Below the pieces are notes generated by a model. It was not told the DNA's origin. It searched no databases and was given only the letters and a program-made list of their open reading frames with translations. Shown one piece after another: positions 9,531-22,467 of a stretch of 64,000 nucleotides of DNA. Both the position numbers and the translations under genes were made by a program. The DNA is from Takakia lepidozioides (taxonomy: Eukaryota; Streptophyta; Takakiopsida; Takakiales; Takakiaceae): NCBI GenBank assembly GCA_030704615.1, contig CM060733.1, positions 24,922,001-24,986,000 on the forward strand, in the 5' to 3' direction. The first letter of the stretch is position 1. Every line of letters begins with the position of its first letter.

Positions 9531-12500
9531 TCACACTATCAGGGAAAGGGGTGCATATAACCCATATGATACTTCCGAAGTCCAACGCCTGCGGCGCAAC
9601 ACCATTAGCACCACTGCAGCAATAATAATCATCACCATAATGCCCGGCCATAGGTTCGAAGAAGGCTTCTGGCCCTTGTAAAATTCTCGCAACCATCGCC
9701 TGATGTATGTCAGTTCTTTTGCACGCAGATCAACCAACCATTCCGGATCACCTTCCGTTGATGCACGTAAGTCCAGATGATGGGCTCCTGCAAATTCGAT
9801 GCTCTTCCTGGTCATAATTTGTCATTGGGAAAGCACATGCAACCAAGGGGATAGCTGACAGAGACAGAAACCAAGTAAAGAAACACTGCGCATGTTGAGA
9901 CTTTGAAGAGCAACATGCAAGGAAGGCCCAACTAAACAACTATATCGTACCTTCAGGAGCTACCAGGGCCACAATGCTGCTGGAGATATCTTGAAGCACA
10001 CTGCACACATACCCACCATGTTTCATTTAGATTGCTATTGCAAGCTGGCAGATGCCACATACAGCCTCACTCAAGAATATTGAAACTCAGTCTCATTAGC
10101 TGGAATAATTAGAAGGGCGCTGTCTGAAGTTCTGCTGCCAGCAGTTTCCATTTTGAGGCCATACTCCATCGCTTGTTTTGTGGACATGGCATGTCCGATC
10201 CTGCTGGGTGCGTTTATGGAGGTCGCAACGATGGTGCTGTGCTAGACTCTCACATCCTCACTGTTCTTGTCTTCCAGGCTTGGGGTTTCTGTAACCCCCA
10301 ATCTTCTCAAACATTTGAACTCCCTCACTTCTCCCTGCCCAGATACAACTTAACCAATAGAGGAGACAATTCCCAAGACATCAGAAACTCAGCAATGGTC
10401 GGTTGAACTTACCTTCCGCCACTCCAGGGATCCAGCAAACCATTGGAAAATATGATGTTGCTTCCGGACTGCTTCAGCACAGCCTTTATATCCTGCACAC
10501 CTAATGCTCAACACTCTATTATAACAAGCTTGACTGCATGGTGTTGCTTGCCTGAAAGCTTTGCCCACAACATAAAAACAGGCTCGTGAATTTCTACCCA
10601 CAGATACACCAGGCAGCATCCATACAATAAAACACAAAGTAACCTATCTCAAGAAGGTTGACTGCTGCCAAAGCAAGTGTAAATTATGGTGGTCACTTCA
10701 CACCAAAGGGCTACGGCCTTCAGTTTGTAAGGTAGACACCCTCTCTCGAGGAAACTACCTTCCAAGTGTCCAACCCATAAGAGTCCTCCAGCATGTTGCA
10801 ACCTGCAGTTATTAATGGTGACTGAAATACATCTCCACTCTTCTTTAGTTCTTCCCATCGCTACATCAAGAGCTAATATGAAACTCGAGAGCCAAAGTCA
10901 GAGCCCACCTTGCCACCATACTCTGATGTTATCCAATGGGGCCTAGGTCTTATACCAAAGCTCTCCTGACAGCCTTCTTCATAAGATTTCAAATCCCAGG
11001 CATAGGGTTGAAACATGCTGTTGTTTGGGTTGCTGCTCATTGGCATCACCATTTCTGTGCATGCCTGTCAACCAACCCACATGCCTCAGAGTAGCTCAGT
11101 TGCTCATTCCACCATCAGATTACACTACTCCAAGGTGACCTCTGGGAATTGACAAAATAGAATTATGCAACTAAACATTATTTCGGAGTCATGGTTCACA
11201 ACCTGCCAATTCCACCCATTCGTTCCAAGATCACTGCTGCCTGAAACCTCGGGGTCAAAACAGTCTATATTGCCTGTATAATTGTAGTAGATACTAGCAC
11301 CCGCAAAGATTCGTGACAAAATGTCTGAGCCCTCCGCTGAACCATCAATGGCTCTGCACACCTGCAAACACAAACCATTTGCTCCACTGAGATCACAAAG
11401 CCCCTAGTTCCATCTACCTGTGCAGCCAACACGAAGAGGTCACACCCCAAGTTGCTACCTGTATCTCCAGATCATAACAAACACATTTGCAGTTACAATT
11501 TATCAACCAAGCAATTGACATGTTACCTCTCGAATAGGATAGGCAGGCAGAGGCATCAAGAAGTCCGCTGGAAAAGGATAGTCCACCATCCCAAGATAAG
11601 AATAAGCTGAGTCTAACCAATCCTGTAGCTCCCAGGTACCTCTCAGATCTCTGACAGCAACCACAATCAGCAGGGAATGCCCACATCAGAGAGTTGCTTA
11701 GACAACAACAGCTACATGCATCAGATACATAAAACAAAACATGATGGTTCAAGGTAAAGCACCGGCACATATGGAATTTGGTGCTGAGGTTGTGGAGTCC
11801 ACCATTTTCTGCACCGATAGCATCTATGACATCCCACGAGTCGCGGATGAAATTGAAACAGCTTTCACTCTCCCGCTGCATCCAGGCAGTCAATTTCAGT
11901 CTCATGATAAAAAAGCTAGCATGACTCTGCAATGCAGCTCATATTGTCCTGTGTGAGCAGAATTTGTAGGAGAAATGCTGCCCAAAGATAGATTTGTGCC
12001 ATCATTAAGCGACAAAAAGAGGCACCCCTAATGATGGTCTGAATGGTGGTAACATGGCATTTCTTTCATAAATGCAATTCTCGCTACAATTCAGCCCAGA
12101 GGTGTTTCCACAACTCAGGGACTGCGCAAGGCCCTCCCACCTGTGCAGTTTGTTCACCATCGAAGAAGCCATCAGGGCCCAAGGTTATAAGTTACCTCAG
12201 CCTGAAACTAAAAGAGCTGGGGACAGTGAATGCTGTAGCTCAAACCACCAGTGGCAATCAGATTCTTATCTACAAGAATATGGCGATACTACCCACCACA
12301 TTGGAGGAAAGACTAAACCTTGCACAATGGCTCAATTGTGCTTTCTGGGACAAACTGACATACACAGCTTCGCAAGGTAGCATTCATTTCAGATAAGTGG
12401 CAGGATTCAAGTGTCAAAGGAGACCCCAACATCATATGTGTTCAGCACATTGAACACCACATTCCAGTACTAAAGAGTGCAGAGCAGACCTTGAAATCTG

Positions 12501-14212
12501 AGGATACGATCTTGTAGAAGGTATCAGTAGGGACAATATCTTCAAATTGCAAGATGGGTGCAGAAGCTGCCAATGCACCAATTGCTATGTGCGGATATTT
12601 CAACCGAAACCAAGCTGCCAGCACTGTACACCCCAAAGCCCAATTGCCCAACATTCAGATGGTCAACCCGGCTCAACTTTCATAGCCAACTTTCTTACTG
12701 GGAGTAATTGTCACATTTCAATTCACCACTTCACATTACGACTGATGACATGCAACCTGAACTGGTTTAAAATTGCCTATGTGAAACTCCCAGAACACTG
12801 GAGAGAGGTGAGATCGTGGTGTCAAAGTTAATAGGCACTTTATGTGGATCAAGTCTGGGCTCGTAGAGTACAATAGATGAGATCATGGCTTACTTCCACC
12901 ATAGGAGCCACCAAATAGCACCACTGGGGAAGCTTCAGCCGACAAATTCTTTTTCAGATCAACGACCAGCGTCACAAAATCAGCCAGTGCCTGCTCCGAT
13001 GTAAGGGACGCTAGGGAATCCACATCCTTGTATGCTGCTTCCTGGCTCCCATATGGCAAGGATTCTCCATAGTAGCGGTGCTGTTAACACAATAGCACCA
13101 ATTAACATGTCCTCCCTTAAACCAAAAACCAATTTTGTTGTCCTGTGAATTTTTAGACAGAGGTTCTGATGCAAGTCCTTACCTTGCTGCCATGAGGCTC
13201 TCTTGATCTCCTGATTAGAGCTATTATTGAACCTGTGACATTCTCTTTAGTCTGCCCTATCACTGGAAGTTCCTAAGGGACATTCTTTGAGACTCCTGTG
13301 TACCTTGACAAACTAATCTGTAAATTGCCTCCTCAACTTCAGGAGGACAGTCTGTGGCCGACTTCAAAGGAGAATACTAGCAGAAAGTATAGAAAGGAGA
13401 AGCAAGTTGTCTCACTTTCAAGGGACTATAGTAAGCTAGAGGAGTTGTTAAATATCATCTCCCGATGACATTTAGAGTTCCACATCAGTCCATGTTTTCT
13501 ACAAGCAATTGTGCACATTTGCTATCGAGTATCCTTTGCCTCTGAACCTAATGGATAAATCCTCGAGCCTCGCCGAGAGAGAGACCACCCTGTGTTCCTA
13601 TACACAAGCGGTCCGCTTATGAGAGGTTCGGTGCCGCCGACATGTTACAACTTACATCCAGGGAGTAATATGTCACTGAAAGAGAAAAAGGGGTGACATT
13701 CCTGGACGAGGACGAGGACATACACCGGGCCTACTTGAATGAAATACCTCAGGAAAGAGCAGCAGAGCACCGAACTGCGGAGCAATTTCCCACAAGAAAC
13801 CAGTGTTTGCAGCAAACCACTCAATGTCGCCCTCATTTCCACAGTAGAGAAAAATGGGCGCTTGCTTCTCCGCACCGCCCCAATACTGAGTATAAATGAG
13901 ATAGCGCTGCTGAAATGTGGATTCATTTCGGAAGCTAAAATGGTCAAGCGTCTGTGTATAGAATTCGACGTCATACGTTATGGGCCCTGTCATCTGCCTT
14001 CGCCCACCATCGCTCTTGCTTGCACGTTTGGCTGTAGCATGCGCACCTGGAAACTTGGGCGATGGGTGTCGAAGGCCATGTGCGATTACGGTGCAGCAGA
14101 TCAGCAGCGTCACCACTGTCACGACCGCTCCACCTCCCATGTTGCCTCCTCTTCTTCTTCTTCTTCGTCCCTTGCCTCCGCAGAGTGTCTTTGTGAAGGC
14201 GTGTTGCTTCAC
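9531..14212 (-). CDS. Lysosomal Pro-X carboxypeptidase-like serine peptidase (family S28)
   Basis: S28 enzymes remove a C-terminal residue after proline in the vacuole/lysosome or secreted space. Ten exons join in frame to 574 codons plus stop: 13748-14212, 12894-13080, 12490-12623, 11763-11875, 11527-11650, 11203-11361, 10909-11064, 10413-10492, 9951-10000, 9531-9787. All introns are GT-AG. Catalytic residues are visible: Ser in FGGSYGG (end of exon 2), Asp in [11 protein letters not shown] (exon 8) and His in GAHHLDLR (start of exon 10). A hydrophobic signal segment ([17 protein letters not shown]) lies near the N-terminus. The first ATG (14212) adds a Lys/Arg-rich stretch of 24 residues; the ATG at 14140, directly before the signal segment, may be the real start. 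Odd feature: after the peptidase domain comes a C-terminal hydrophobic helix ([18 protein letters not shown]) followed by RRRRW, which suggests a membrane-anchored form. Intron 7 carries a MITE-like insert. Confidence 0.93.
10668..10760 (+). repeat. MITE-like repeat copy inside a peptidase intron
   Basis: GCAAGTGTAAATTATGGTGG, TCACTTCACACC and AAAGGGCTACGGCCTTC match the arm of the fold-back element at 1218-1264. It sits in the intron between exons 7 and 8 of the S28 gene and does not affect splice sites. Confidence 0.55.
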
Positions 14213-15279
14213 ATGATCGCCCTGTCTTCTACTTTCCTTTCTCTACACTTCTTGTCTCGCCCGTAAGCTACAATACTGGCACTCCGGAGTCGGCAGATGA
14301 GGTGTGGGGTTTGCTGAGGAAGAACAACAAGACAGCCGAGCGTATCCCTCAAGAGACGAACGAGCTGAGCATTCTTAAAGTTGCGTGTGTATGAAGGGAT
14401 TGCAAAACGCGCAACAGAGAGACAAAGTGATCACCAACAGATCAGGAGGACCCCCTTTCCCATCATTGCAGTGCTTGAGCATACCCCTTGAAGCCAAAGC
14501 TTGAGGAGAACGTTGCACCCTGTTCCTCGTTGAACGAACAACACCAAGCTGTAGACACAGATTGGATCTCCCATTGCAAATTGCAGGAGTATACACAGAG
14601 AACACCTTCAGACAGCAACAAATTTCTCTCCAGACAGTGATACAGGAATCAGACATACTTAGGAGCTCATGGCGATAGTTGAACACAAAACACCAAGCTG
14701 TAGACACACATTGGATCTCCCATTGCAAATTGCAGTAGTATACACAGAGAACACCTTCAGACAGCAACAAATTTCTCTCCAGACAGTGATACAGGAATTT
14801 GTCCAAGACAGACATACTTGCACTTGCAAAGTTGATTCATTCATAATCTTTCTGACTAGCTTTGAGACATTCATCATAGGCCATTTCTGGCTTGAGCCTT
14901 AATTTGCATCAACTGTAGAGTAAGAACCTATCACAATTGCATCTGAGAATGCTGCAGTGCCACATTGATACTCCAATATAGCATAGCTACTCGCCATGCT
15001 GATTAGGTGGAAATCATCTTTGAGTGCTCTACTATCTTTGCAAATATTGCAACAACCACTGAGTTTTCCCAACTTTTACCAGTTTTTGCATCTTACCAGG
15101 TTTCCGTTGCAGTGCTGAGGGCTGTTGAAAGATGAATATCATTCAATCATGACACAACCATTGTACCGCATTATCACACACATCGTTGATTCTCAACGTC
15201 CAGGTATGAGCCCAAAACAAGTAGAGCAGCCAGGTAGGAGATACTGGATTTAAAACAACATTTTTCATTTGTAATCGAC
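14213..15279. other. Intergenic region between peptidase and HBS1-like genes
   Basis: Both flanking genes read leftward, so this stretch must hold the peptidase promoter/5' leader and the HBS1-like 3' end. A 109-bp direct repeat lies at 14540-14648 and 14689-14797. No TATA box or other element can be assigned with confidence. Confidence 0.5.
14540..14797. repeat. Direct duplication of a 109-bp segment
   Basis: 14540-14648 and 14689-14797 are nearly identical (both run from AACACCAAGCTGTAGACACA to CAGACAGTGATACAGGAA), separated by 40 bp. Few differences are visible, so the duplication looks recent. It is 0.3-0.6 kb upstream of the peptidase start and may lie in its promoter. Confidence 0.85.
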
Positions 15280-18200
15280 CTATTTTGCCGAAACAATGCC
15301 TGTAACAATACCAACAGCTATTGTTTTACCAGCATCCCGTAAAGCTACTCGACCAAGTGCTCTGAAGTTAGCATACTCTTCAACGCACACACCTTCTTCA
15401 GGCACCAACTGCCAACACAGTACCAGCACACAAAAGTGTGAGCAAGTTATTGAAGAAACAACAAAAGAGCCCCTGCCATGACGAAAATTGGTAGGAAGTC
15501 TTTTAGGGCTCCCTGATATTGATTTGCATTTGCCACCTTTACAGAATAATTGGTTGACTGTTGATCAAAACCCTGTGTAGTTCTTTTGAAACATGCAGAA
15601 CATGTGAGGGAGGGGACAATCAAATCGCTGTCTGTGCATGCTTCTGCTGCACACACGCAATTTCAGCAGCTCTGAAACCCATTACAATAACCTACAAGTG
15701 GCGCGGTTCAGGATGTACCTGCACTGTGATTCTAAGCCAACAACACTACTTTGTAACTTATTCACCTGCCCTTAAAGCCAACAGGAGAAAGAAGAGAGGG
15801 CAAGGAGACAAAAGGAGAGCTCAAAAGTGAGCATCTACCTCAATGACAGCAGTTTGATTTGCGGTGAGACAACGTGGCCGTTGTCGTAGAACTGCACCTG
15901 TCTTGGAGTCTAGCAATGCAATAAGCTCAGCTATTCTCGCTGGCTGTCTGGCATGATGGGCATGGAGCACAACCTGCTCAGCATAACGAGTAGCCTTTTT
16001 ACGTTGCAAACAATGCAACTCCAACATCCATGACACAAACTTTCAACAGAAGTGATGCACAGAAGCCACAGCATGTGATCTCTGTTACAAGTATAACTTA
16101 AAGGGTTTAGCAACCCGCCACATGTGGCCTCAATTTACTTGTGACCAGCAAAGTCTTCCTTGAAAGAAGTGCAAAGCAATTAGAAGTCTTGAGTGCCTGG
16201 CTCAGGGCACTGAGAGAACCAAGTGTGTTTGCAAGGGATGAGCCCCAACTCAATGTGATAATCTACGAGTTTCACTTGATTATGCTGCTGATTACGGACA
16301 GATTTCCAAGTGGATGAGGTCTGATAACAGCCAAGGCAGAAAACGGTCAAAATTAAATAAGCCATGAACCTAAAGGCAAGAGACGGTAGAAGGACGAAAA
16401 GAAAGGAATCCTGACGTGCCTGCGTCCAATTGTTGGTCAAATTGCTCATTAACGGGCCATATTTCAGAGCCTAAGAGCATGCTTTCATGCAAACCTAGCA
16501 AATTGACTGTCAAATGGGGTTTTTCATTAAGTTTCAAAGGTACTTTCACACCATGAATATTACTTCCAAAAGCATCAACAGTGCGTATACAGTGAAGTGT
16601 GAAGTTAGAGAGGGGAATGATGGACAGACCTGTGCACCACGGAGAATAGGCACCATGATAGCCAATGTGAGCACTCGAACCTCTAACCGAGTAGCTACAG
16701 GTACTGGGTAATCAGGATGGCATAAGACCCCACCAGGTGCCAACATTCCAGGCTCTACACCTGTGAGCCCAACATCCACACTGTCTCCAGCCATGGCTAC
16801 TGGCAAGGGTTGGCCCTCTCGTTCAATACCCTTTACTGTGGCAATCTCTCCACTTGGCATCACCCGCACCTGCCCAAACCCAGAAGGCAAACCCCGTATG
16901 ACTCTCTACGAGTGTAAACCTGGAGAAGCGGAGGCATGGTTTGCACAGAGATCTTTTTGCATGTGTTGTCCTAGAAAGTTATAGCAACCTGCACTAAACT
17001 GTTCAGAAAAGCCTGTACCAATGAGAGCCACAGGTTACGCATGTGTCATTGCCAGCAACAACCATAAATGTAAACTGAATGGTCCTGGTGATAAGCAAAA
17101 GTCATCTCCTCAGTTTTCCTAGTAGTTGATTAAGTAACTATTCTAGAGATAAGATGGTGATCACTTGGGAAGGAGAGTCAGTAATGAAAACGTGAGTGAA
17201 CCATATTCAACAACTGTATCCCTACAGTTGAGATATTAGCTTTATAGCCAACCTCTATATGTCCACACTGTCAGGTTGGATAAATTTTTTTAAAGATTAG
17301 CTGTTTTTGCAAATTGAAGGACAGATGACCTTAGAGCCGATCTGAATGGCACCGCTCTCGAGCTTGCCACCCAAGGCCGCCGAGCCAAGTGTGCGCGTCC
17401 TCATAACCTCTGCAATCATAAGGCGCAGAGGCTTGGCAGTCTGCCTTACTGGGGGTTCCAACGTATTCACCAACTCCAGCAGGCTTGGCCCTGCATACCT
17501 GCCAACCAACCAAAAACTGCATCAGAACATTGTAATCAACCCTGAAAAGAAAAAGTGGAAGCGAAAACCAAAACCAAAACAAGGTCATCGGGACATGTTG
17601 TGAAGGCTCCCACTTATAGCTTGAGATGATCACCAAAGTAGCATGCAGTATTTGCTCAGAAAACCACTTGGCAACCCTAAGGACCAGATCAGTGATGCTG
17701 AATGACATTCATCTTCTTCAACTAGTTGACATTTCGGCACCCAAAGGACTTTTCGCTGTTTCTGTGATGACCAACGGTAGTCACTCCAGTAATTATTGCA
17801 AGCTCTAGCAGAACTTGTACCCACGTGACCATGAACCTTTCCCCTCCCTCAAATATGAACATATTAAGAAGTGATTAGTAAATGAAGAAGGGCCAAACTC
17901 ACCAAGAATTAAAAGCCTCCTCAGTAGGGGTAGCCGTCAGATTCTCACCATCGCCTGCACTAACAGGTACCCAACGCACAAATGCATCTTTGAATCCACA
18001 CTGCTTCAAGAAGGGTTGCAATGTGCCTTTAATATAGTCAAACCGTGTCTTTGAGTACCCCACTGCATCCATTTTGTTCACTGCAACCACCAGCTGCTCC
18101 ACACCTAGACTCCGGACTAGTTGAGCGTGCTCCCTGGTTTGCCCCCTTCCTTGTCCTTCCCCTTCTAGACCTGCTTCAAATGCCCCAATTGATGCATCAA

Positions 18201-21200
18201 CAACCAGGATTGCTGCATCTGCTTGAGACGCACCGGATATCATGTTGGGCACAAAGTCCTTGTGACCAGGGGCATCCAAGAGCATAACCCTCAGCCTAGA
18301 CGTCTCAAAATGCGCAACAGCAATTGTCATTGTCACCCCTCGATCCCTTTCCTCTGAGCCCTCATCCAGGACCCATGCGTATGCAAATGAGCCTTTCCCC
18401 TGTAAATCCAGATTACAGCAAAGTTTACATATGGTTGCCAAACTGCGAGTGAAACCTCATTCTGCAGCTAAAGGGGTCTTATTTTCTCTGTTCCCAGCCA
18501 ATTAGAATAGGGACTAATACTTTCCAGACAAAATCTTAATAACTTTTAGACAGCGTCAACCTTCTCAATTCTTACTATTACTTCCCATGCTGAGCTCCAG
18601 AAGCTTTCCAAGAAATCAAAAGAGACTGATCCAGATTTAACCCTGATGCAAAAGTATTTTGTGTGAACAAGGATAGCAGTTCTGGATATACTGCACAGCT
18701 GAACAACTAGCAAATTTGACTGGTTGGTGTACCCCAGATCCATTAGGCATGTTGCTCTACTAGCATTTGTATACACACAGTGCAACACATAGGGCTTATG
18801 GAGGTGCATTTTTACTGAAATCAATAGAAATGTGCACCTTCTGCTTGGATTCTTTTTCATGTTTGTGCATTTCCTTTTGAGAGACACGACCTAGCAGATG
18901 CAGAATTCGACCCATCAGAGTGGATTTCCCTGCATCCACATGTCCTACCTGCACCAAAGGCCACAAGTATCAGCGACATTTGCAAGAAACGCATACCACA
19001 GGACTTTTGAGATGCACACAATAATCTGGCGTTATAAAAGCGATCACAAGAACAGGTCACTTCCACCAGAACTTGGACAGTAATAGAAGCTCTTTATGAC
19101 ACGACACAATAGAATGATTCAATGTCACAGCTGCTTCAGCATCAATCTAGGTCTTTCAATCAACTCTGGCTGGTTTCTTTGGAAGTCAACAAGCTGGTTT
19201 GTATTCACAACAAGCTCCTTACACAACATCATCAGAACAAATCCAGAGAAAACTTACAACAATAAGATTTAGCAGTTGTTTCTGATCTGGTTTGACTCCT
19301 GCAAGAATCCATGATTCTGGCACATAGGTGTCCAGTGATATCCTCTTCATAGTGGGGACCTCACTCGTCTCTCTGCCTTTCTGCTGCTCACTGTTGTCAC
19401 CATCCAGTTTTGTCTGCCTCATTGCTTCAGCTAACTGAGCATCCTTCCTGGATGATTCCTCTTCTAATCTCCCATTTTTGACGTGTGTATTAAGATCATT
19501 AACATGTCCCTGGCTTCTATTTTTGCTGGCTTCTGTAGTGAGTATGGTGGATTTATCTTTGCGATTCGTGCTTGGGGGGCCGTTCCTTCCAGTTTGAGCC
19601 CTCAGCCCACTTGTTGAAACAGCCTTTGAACTATCTGCTGAAGTAGAGGACACTTCTGCTCGCAAAAATGCACACAAATAAGGGTGCAGCACAAAATTTA
19701 CGCGCCACATGACTGAGGGCTTTGCTGTCAGATTATGGCCATCAATTTCAAGAATCTACTCTACAAACGACCAGAGAGAGAGAGAGAGAGAGAGAGAAGA
19801 CTCCGGCCGAAACCGGCGTAACTAAGAGCCACTTCGCCTCACGGCTACTGCCCCCTTTTGGGGGTGGGCCCTATATACAAACGACCACAATTTAACATAC
19901 TGACGGTAGAAACTTGTCAGAGATACTTACTGGCAGAATTAGTGGTGCCACGTTGTGATGCCAAAATCTTCTCATCAGGAGAGGGGATGTCAAACTGAAA
20001 TGGCACTGTACAAGGGAGCTCCCTCCAACGCCCACCAGTAAGTTCCAACCATTCCGAAAGAATTCACAACAGTGTAACCATCTCAACAGTTCCATTTCCA
20101 ATCCCTCAAATCCAGGCATAGCAAGCAACAGCAAAACTAAAGCAACCCCTAGGCCACTCCAGTCTTACCATCTTCATGCGAATTACAAACATACACCCAG
20201 GAAAGAAGCTGCTGGCACAGTCTACAAAGTTGAAAACTGGAGTAAAATTCAAGCCTTTTTGGTAGACATGGCCACACTCACTAAAAGAACAGTTGAGTTT
20301 CCAGACAATGAATGCGATCCAAAACCTTAACATTTCAATTCATATGTCTTCAGAAACCAAGTGACTCGTCACAATATGTAATGAAGTTTTCACCACACAT
20401 TTGCCGAGGTGAGCACTTCAATGGATTCACTTTCTGGTTCTCATACTAAGAACAGAACCCACAGTTGCTGTTCAGCTACGTGCCTGACTAGCAATTCTGG
20501 CATCGAATCTATGTGCTAAAGATGTTGTTTATGTAAGAGCTTTTACAGAGTGTTTTCATACTACTGTCCCGAAACAGGATTGTGCAAAATCCAGGCCCAT
20601 GAGACCCTCAGATCTGCGGTGATTGCTCTGACCTATGCCATAATCTGTGGATGTGGAAGAGGGTACAGACAGAGACTTCGGATGGTGGCCAAAGAGCTCG
20701 CCGAGTAAATGCCTGCTGCTACCCACACCCTCACTTCTTCTAGACTGCAGCTGAGGTGTTGCTTGTTTCAGCTTTGTGTGTGGCACTGGGGAGAAGAGAG
20801 CCCTTGCAAGAGCTGAAGCTCCCACTGCACAGGATTCATGTGTGGCTGCAGAGACAACCACACTATCATTGTTATTTTTTGAGCAACTGATAGAGCCTCA
20901 GCCAAGTCCTCCATGGGGTATGAACTCCTACTGATTGAGCCCCAACCATTCCCTCTCCTTTTACTGAGCAGTGCAAAGTTGTCACAGGTTGGGCAAAGGG
21001 GACCTGTGAAGCGTGGCATAAGGGACTTTCTTCCACCCATGCTACCTCTTTGCCAGGCCTATGGAAGCCCTGGCCAAACCTCAATCAATTGCTCAAAAAA
21101 GAACATTGTATTCCATATTCTTGCAGGCCACCTGTTACGACTTCCCTTGCATCCCTTTGCCAGAAAGAATCAACCATTCCCAAAACTCCATGGATTTCAG

Positions 21201-22467
21201 CAGAAAGGCTGTATGGATTGACTGAAAACTTGTTCTTTCAAGGGGCCAAAACTATCAAAGCATGGTTTGGCCCACGAGTCATTTCTAACAACTCTGGGGG
21301 TTTATACCTGAAGTTTCATTGCCGTTGTGTAAATCAGAAGTGTATGCATGCCGAGCAACTCCACAGATGTCACAAACCTCCAACTCGGGGACATTGTCAT
21401 ATGTGCAGATTGCACACCGCCACAACTTGCCTTCTTCGGTGGTGACACTTTGACCTGGCCTTGGCTGCTGGAATGACTCCTCAATTGAACCTTGTTGTTT
21501 CTCTGAGAGAGGCCACAACGAATACATCAAACTTCTGACACTATGACTGTCTGATACAGAGAAAGCTGATACCAGAGTCAACAAAATAGATTGGGCGAAG
21601 GGAACATGTGTATTGTGGCATAAGGGACTTCCATTCACCCATGCCACCCCTTTGCCAGGCCTATGGAAGCCCTGACAAACCCTCAATCAATTGCTCAAAA
21701 AAAACATTGCATTCCATATTCTTGCAGGCCACCTGTTATGACTTTCCTTGAAACCCTTTGCTAGATAGAATCAACCATTCCCAAAACTCCATGGCTTTCT
21801 GCAGAAAGCTGTATGGATTGACTGAAAACTGTTCTTTTCAAAGACCGAGCCGGAGAATAACTAATAAAGCATGGTTTGGCAGGCGAGTCATTTCTAGCAA
21901 CTCTGGGGGGCTATACCTGAGGTTTCATTGCTGTTGTGTAAATCAGAAATGTGTTCATGCCGAGCAACTCCACAAATGTCACAAATTTCCACCTCCGGAC
22001 GATTATCATATGTGCAGATTGTGCACCGCCAAAATTTGCCTTCTTCTGTGGTGACAGTTTGACCTAGCTTCGACTGTTGCAATGACTCCTCATTTGAAAC
22101 TCCTAGCTGTTTCTCTGAGAGAAAGGCCACAAAAAATGAATACATCAAACTTCTGACACTATAACCTCTTTGATACAGAGAAAGCTGAGGCGGAACATGT
22201 ACATTGCTGAGTCACGGTGAAGTGTGATTGATAGCTCCTCCAATTGATACCAACTTCAAAATACATACCTCAATATATACCCCGCGCCAGCGCCTAATTC
22301 TGCGTTTTCTTTTCATCAATTTCTCTCAGAGCACAGAGTGTGTTCGGTAACTTACCCACGAAGCCCACTGATGTGGAGGCAGAGGGGTCCTCATCATACT
22401 CGTCATAGTCGTCGTAGCCATCGTAATCGACATCATCGTACTCCTGACGCCTCCACTTACGAGGCAT
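15280..22467 (-). CDS. HBS1: HBS1-like translational GTPase with two RanBP2 zinc fingers
   Basis: HBS1 partners Pelota/DOM34 to free stalled ribosomes in no-go and non-stop mRNA decay; it is an eEF1A/eRF3 relative. Twelve exons join in frame to 823 codons plus stop: 22356-22467, 21917-22114, 21308-21502, 20633-20845, 19931-20005, 19258-19655, 18838-18948, 17903-18399, 17330-17498, 16630-16869, 15839-15973, 15280-15408. The N-terminus [20 protein letters not shown] is the acidic, Tyr-rich start typical of HBS1. Next come two RanBP2-type fingers ([13 protein letters not shown] and [13 protein letters not shown]), [13 protein letters not shown], a Ser-rich linker, then the GTPase: G1 [10 protein letters not shown]3 DAPGHKD, G4 NKMD, G5 SAG, followed by the two beta-barrel domains ([20 protein letters not shown] ... 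[13 protein letters not shown]). The stop is at 15280-15282. The two finger exons (198 and 195 bp, both phase 1-1) arose by tandem duplication. All domains look intact. Confidence 0.95.
19772..19875. repeat. GA tract and MITE-like arm in an HBS1 intron
   Basis: A (GA)n tract (19772-19798) is followed by GGCGTAACTAAGAGCCACTT and CGCCTCACGGCTACTGCCCC, a diverged match to the fold-back family arm seen at 1218-1264. It lies in the intron between exons 5 and 6 of the HBS1-like gene. Confidence 0.4.
20990..22205. repeat. Tandem duplication (about 609 bp) containing the zinc-finger exons
   Basis: Unit 1, about 20990-21590, and unit 2, about 21590-22205, align over their whole length, introns included. 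The intron blocks at 21029-21250 and 21628-21848 are close to identical (for example AGGCCTATGGAAGCCCTG and GTATGGATTGACTGAAAAC), and the exon ends at 21308 and 21917 are 609 bp apart. Both exons begin and end in phase 1, so the duplication adds a second zinc finger without breaking the frame. Confidence 0.9.

Noticed and set aside
12043-12396. Plus-strand ORFs inside the S28 gene
   Set aside because: They fall in an intron of the peptidase gene and have no domain or splice support.
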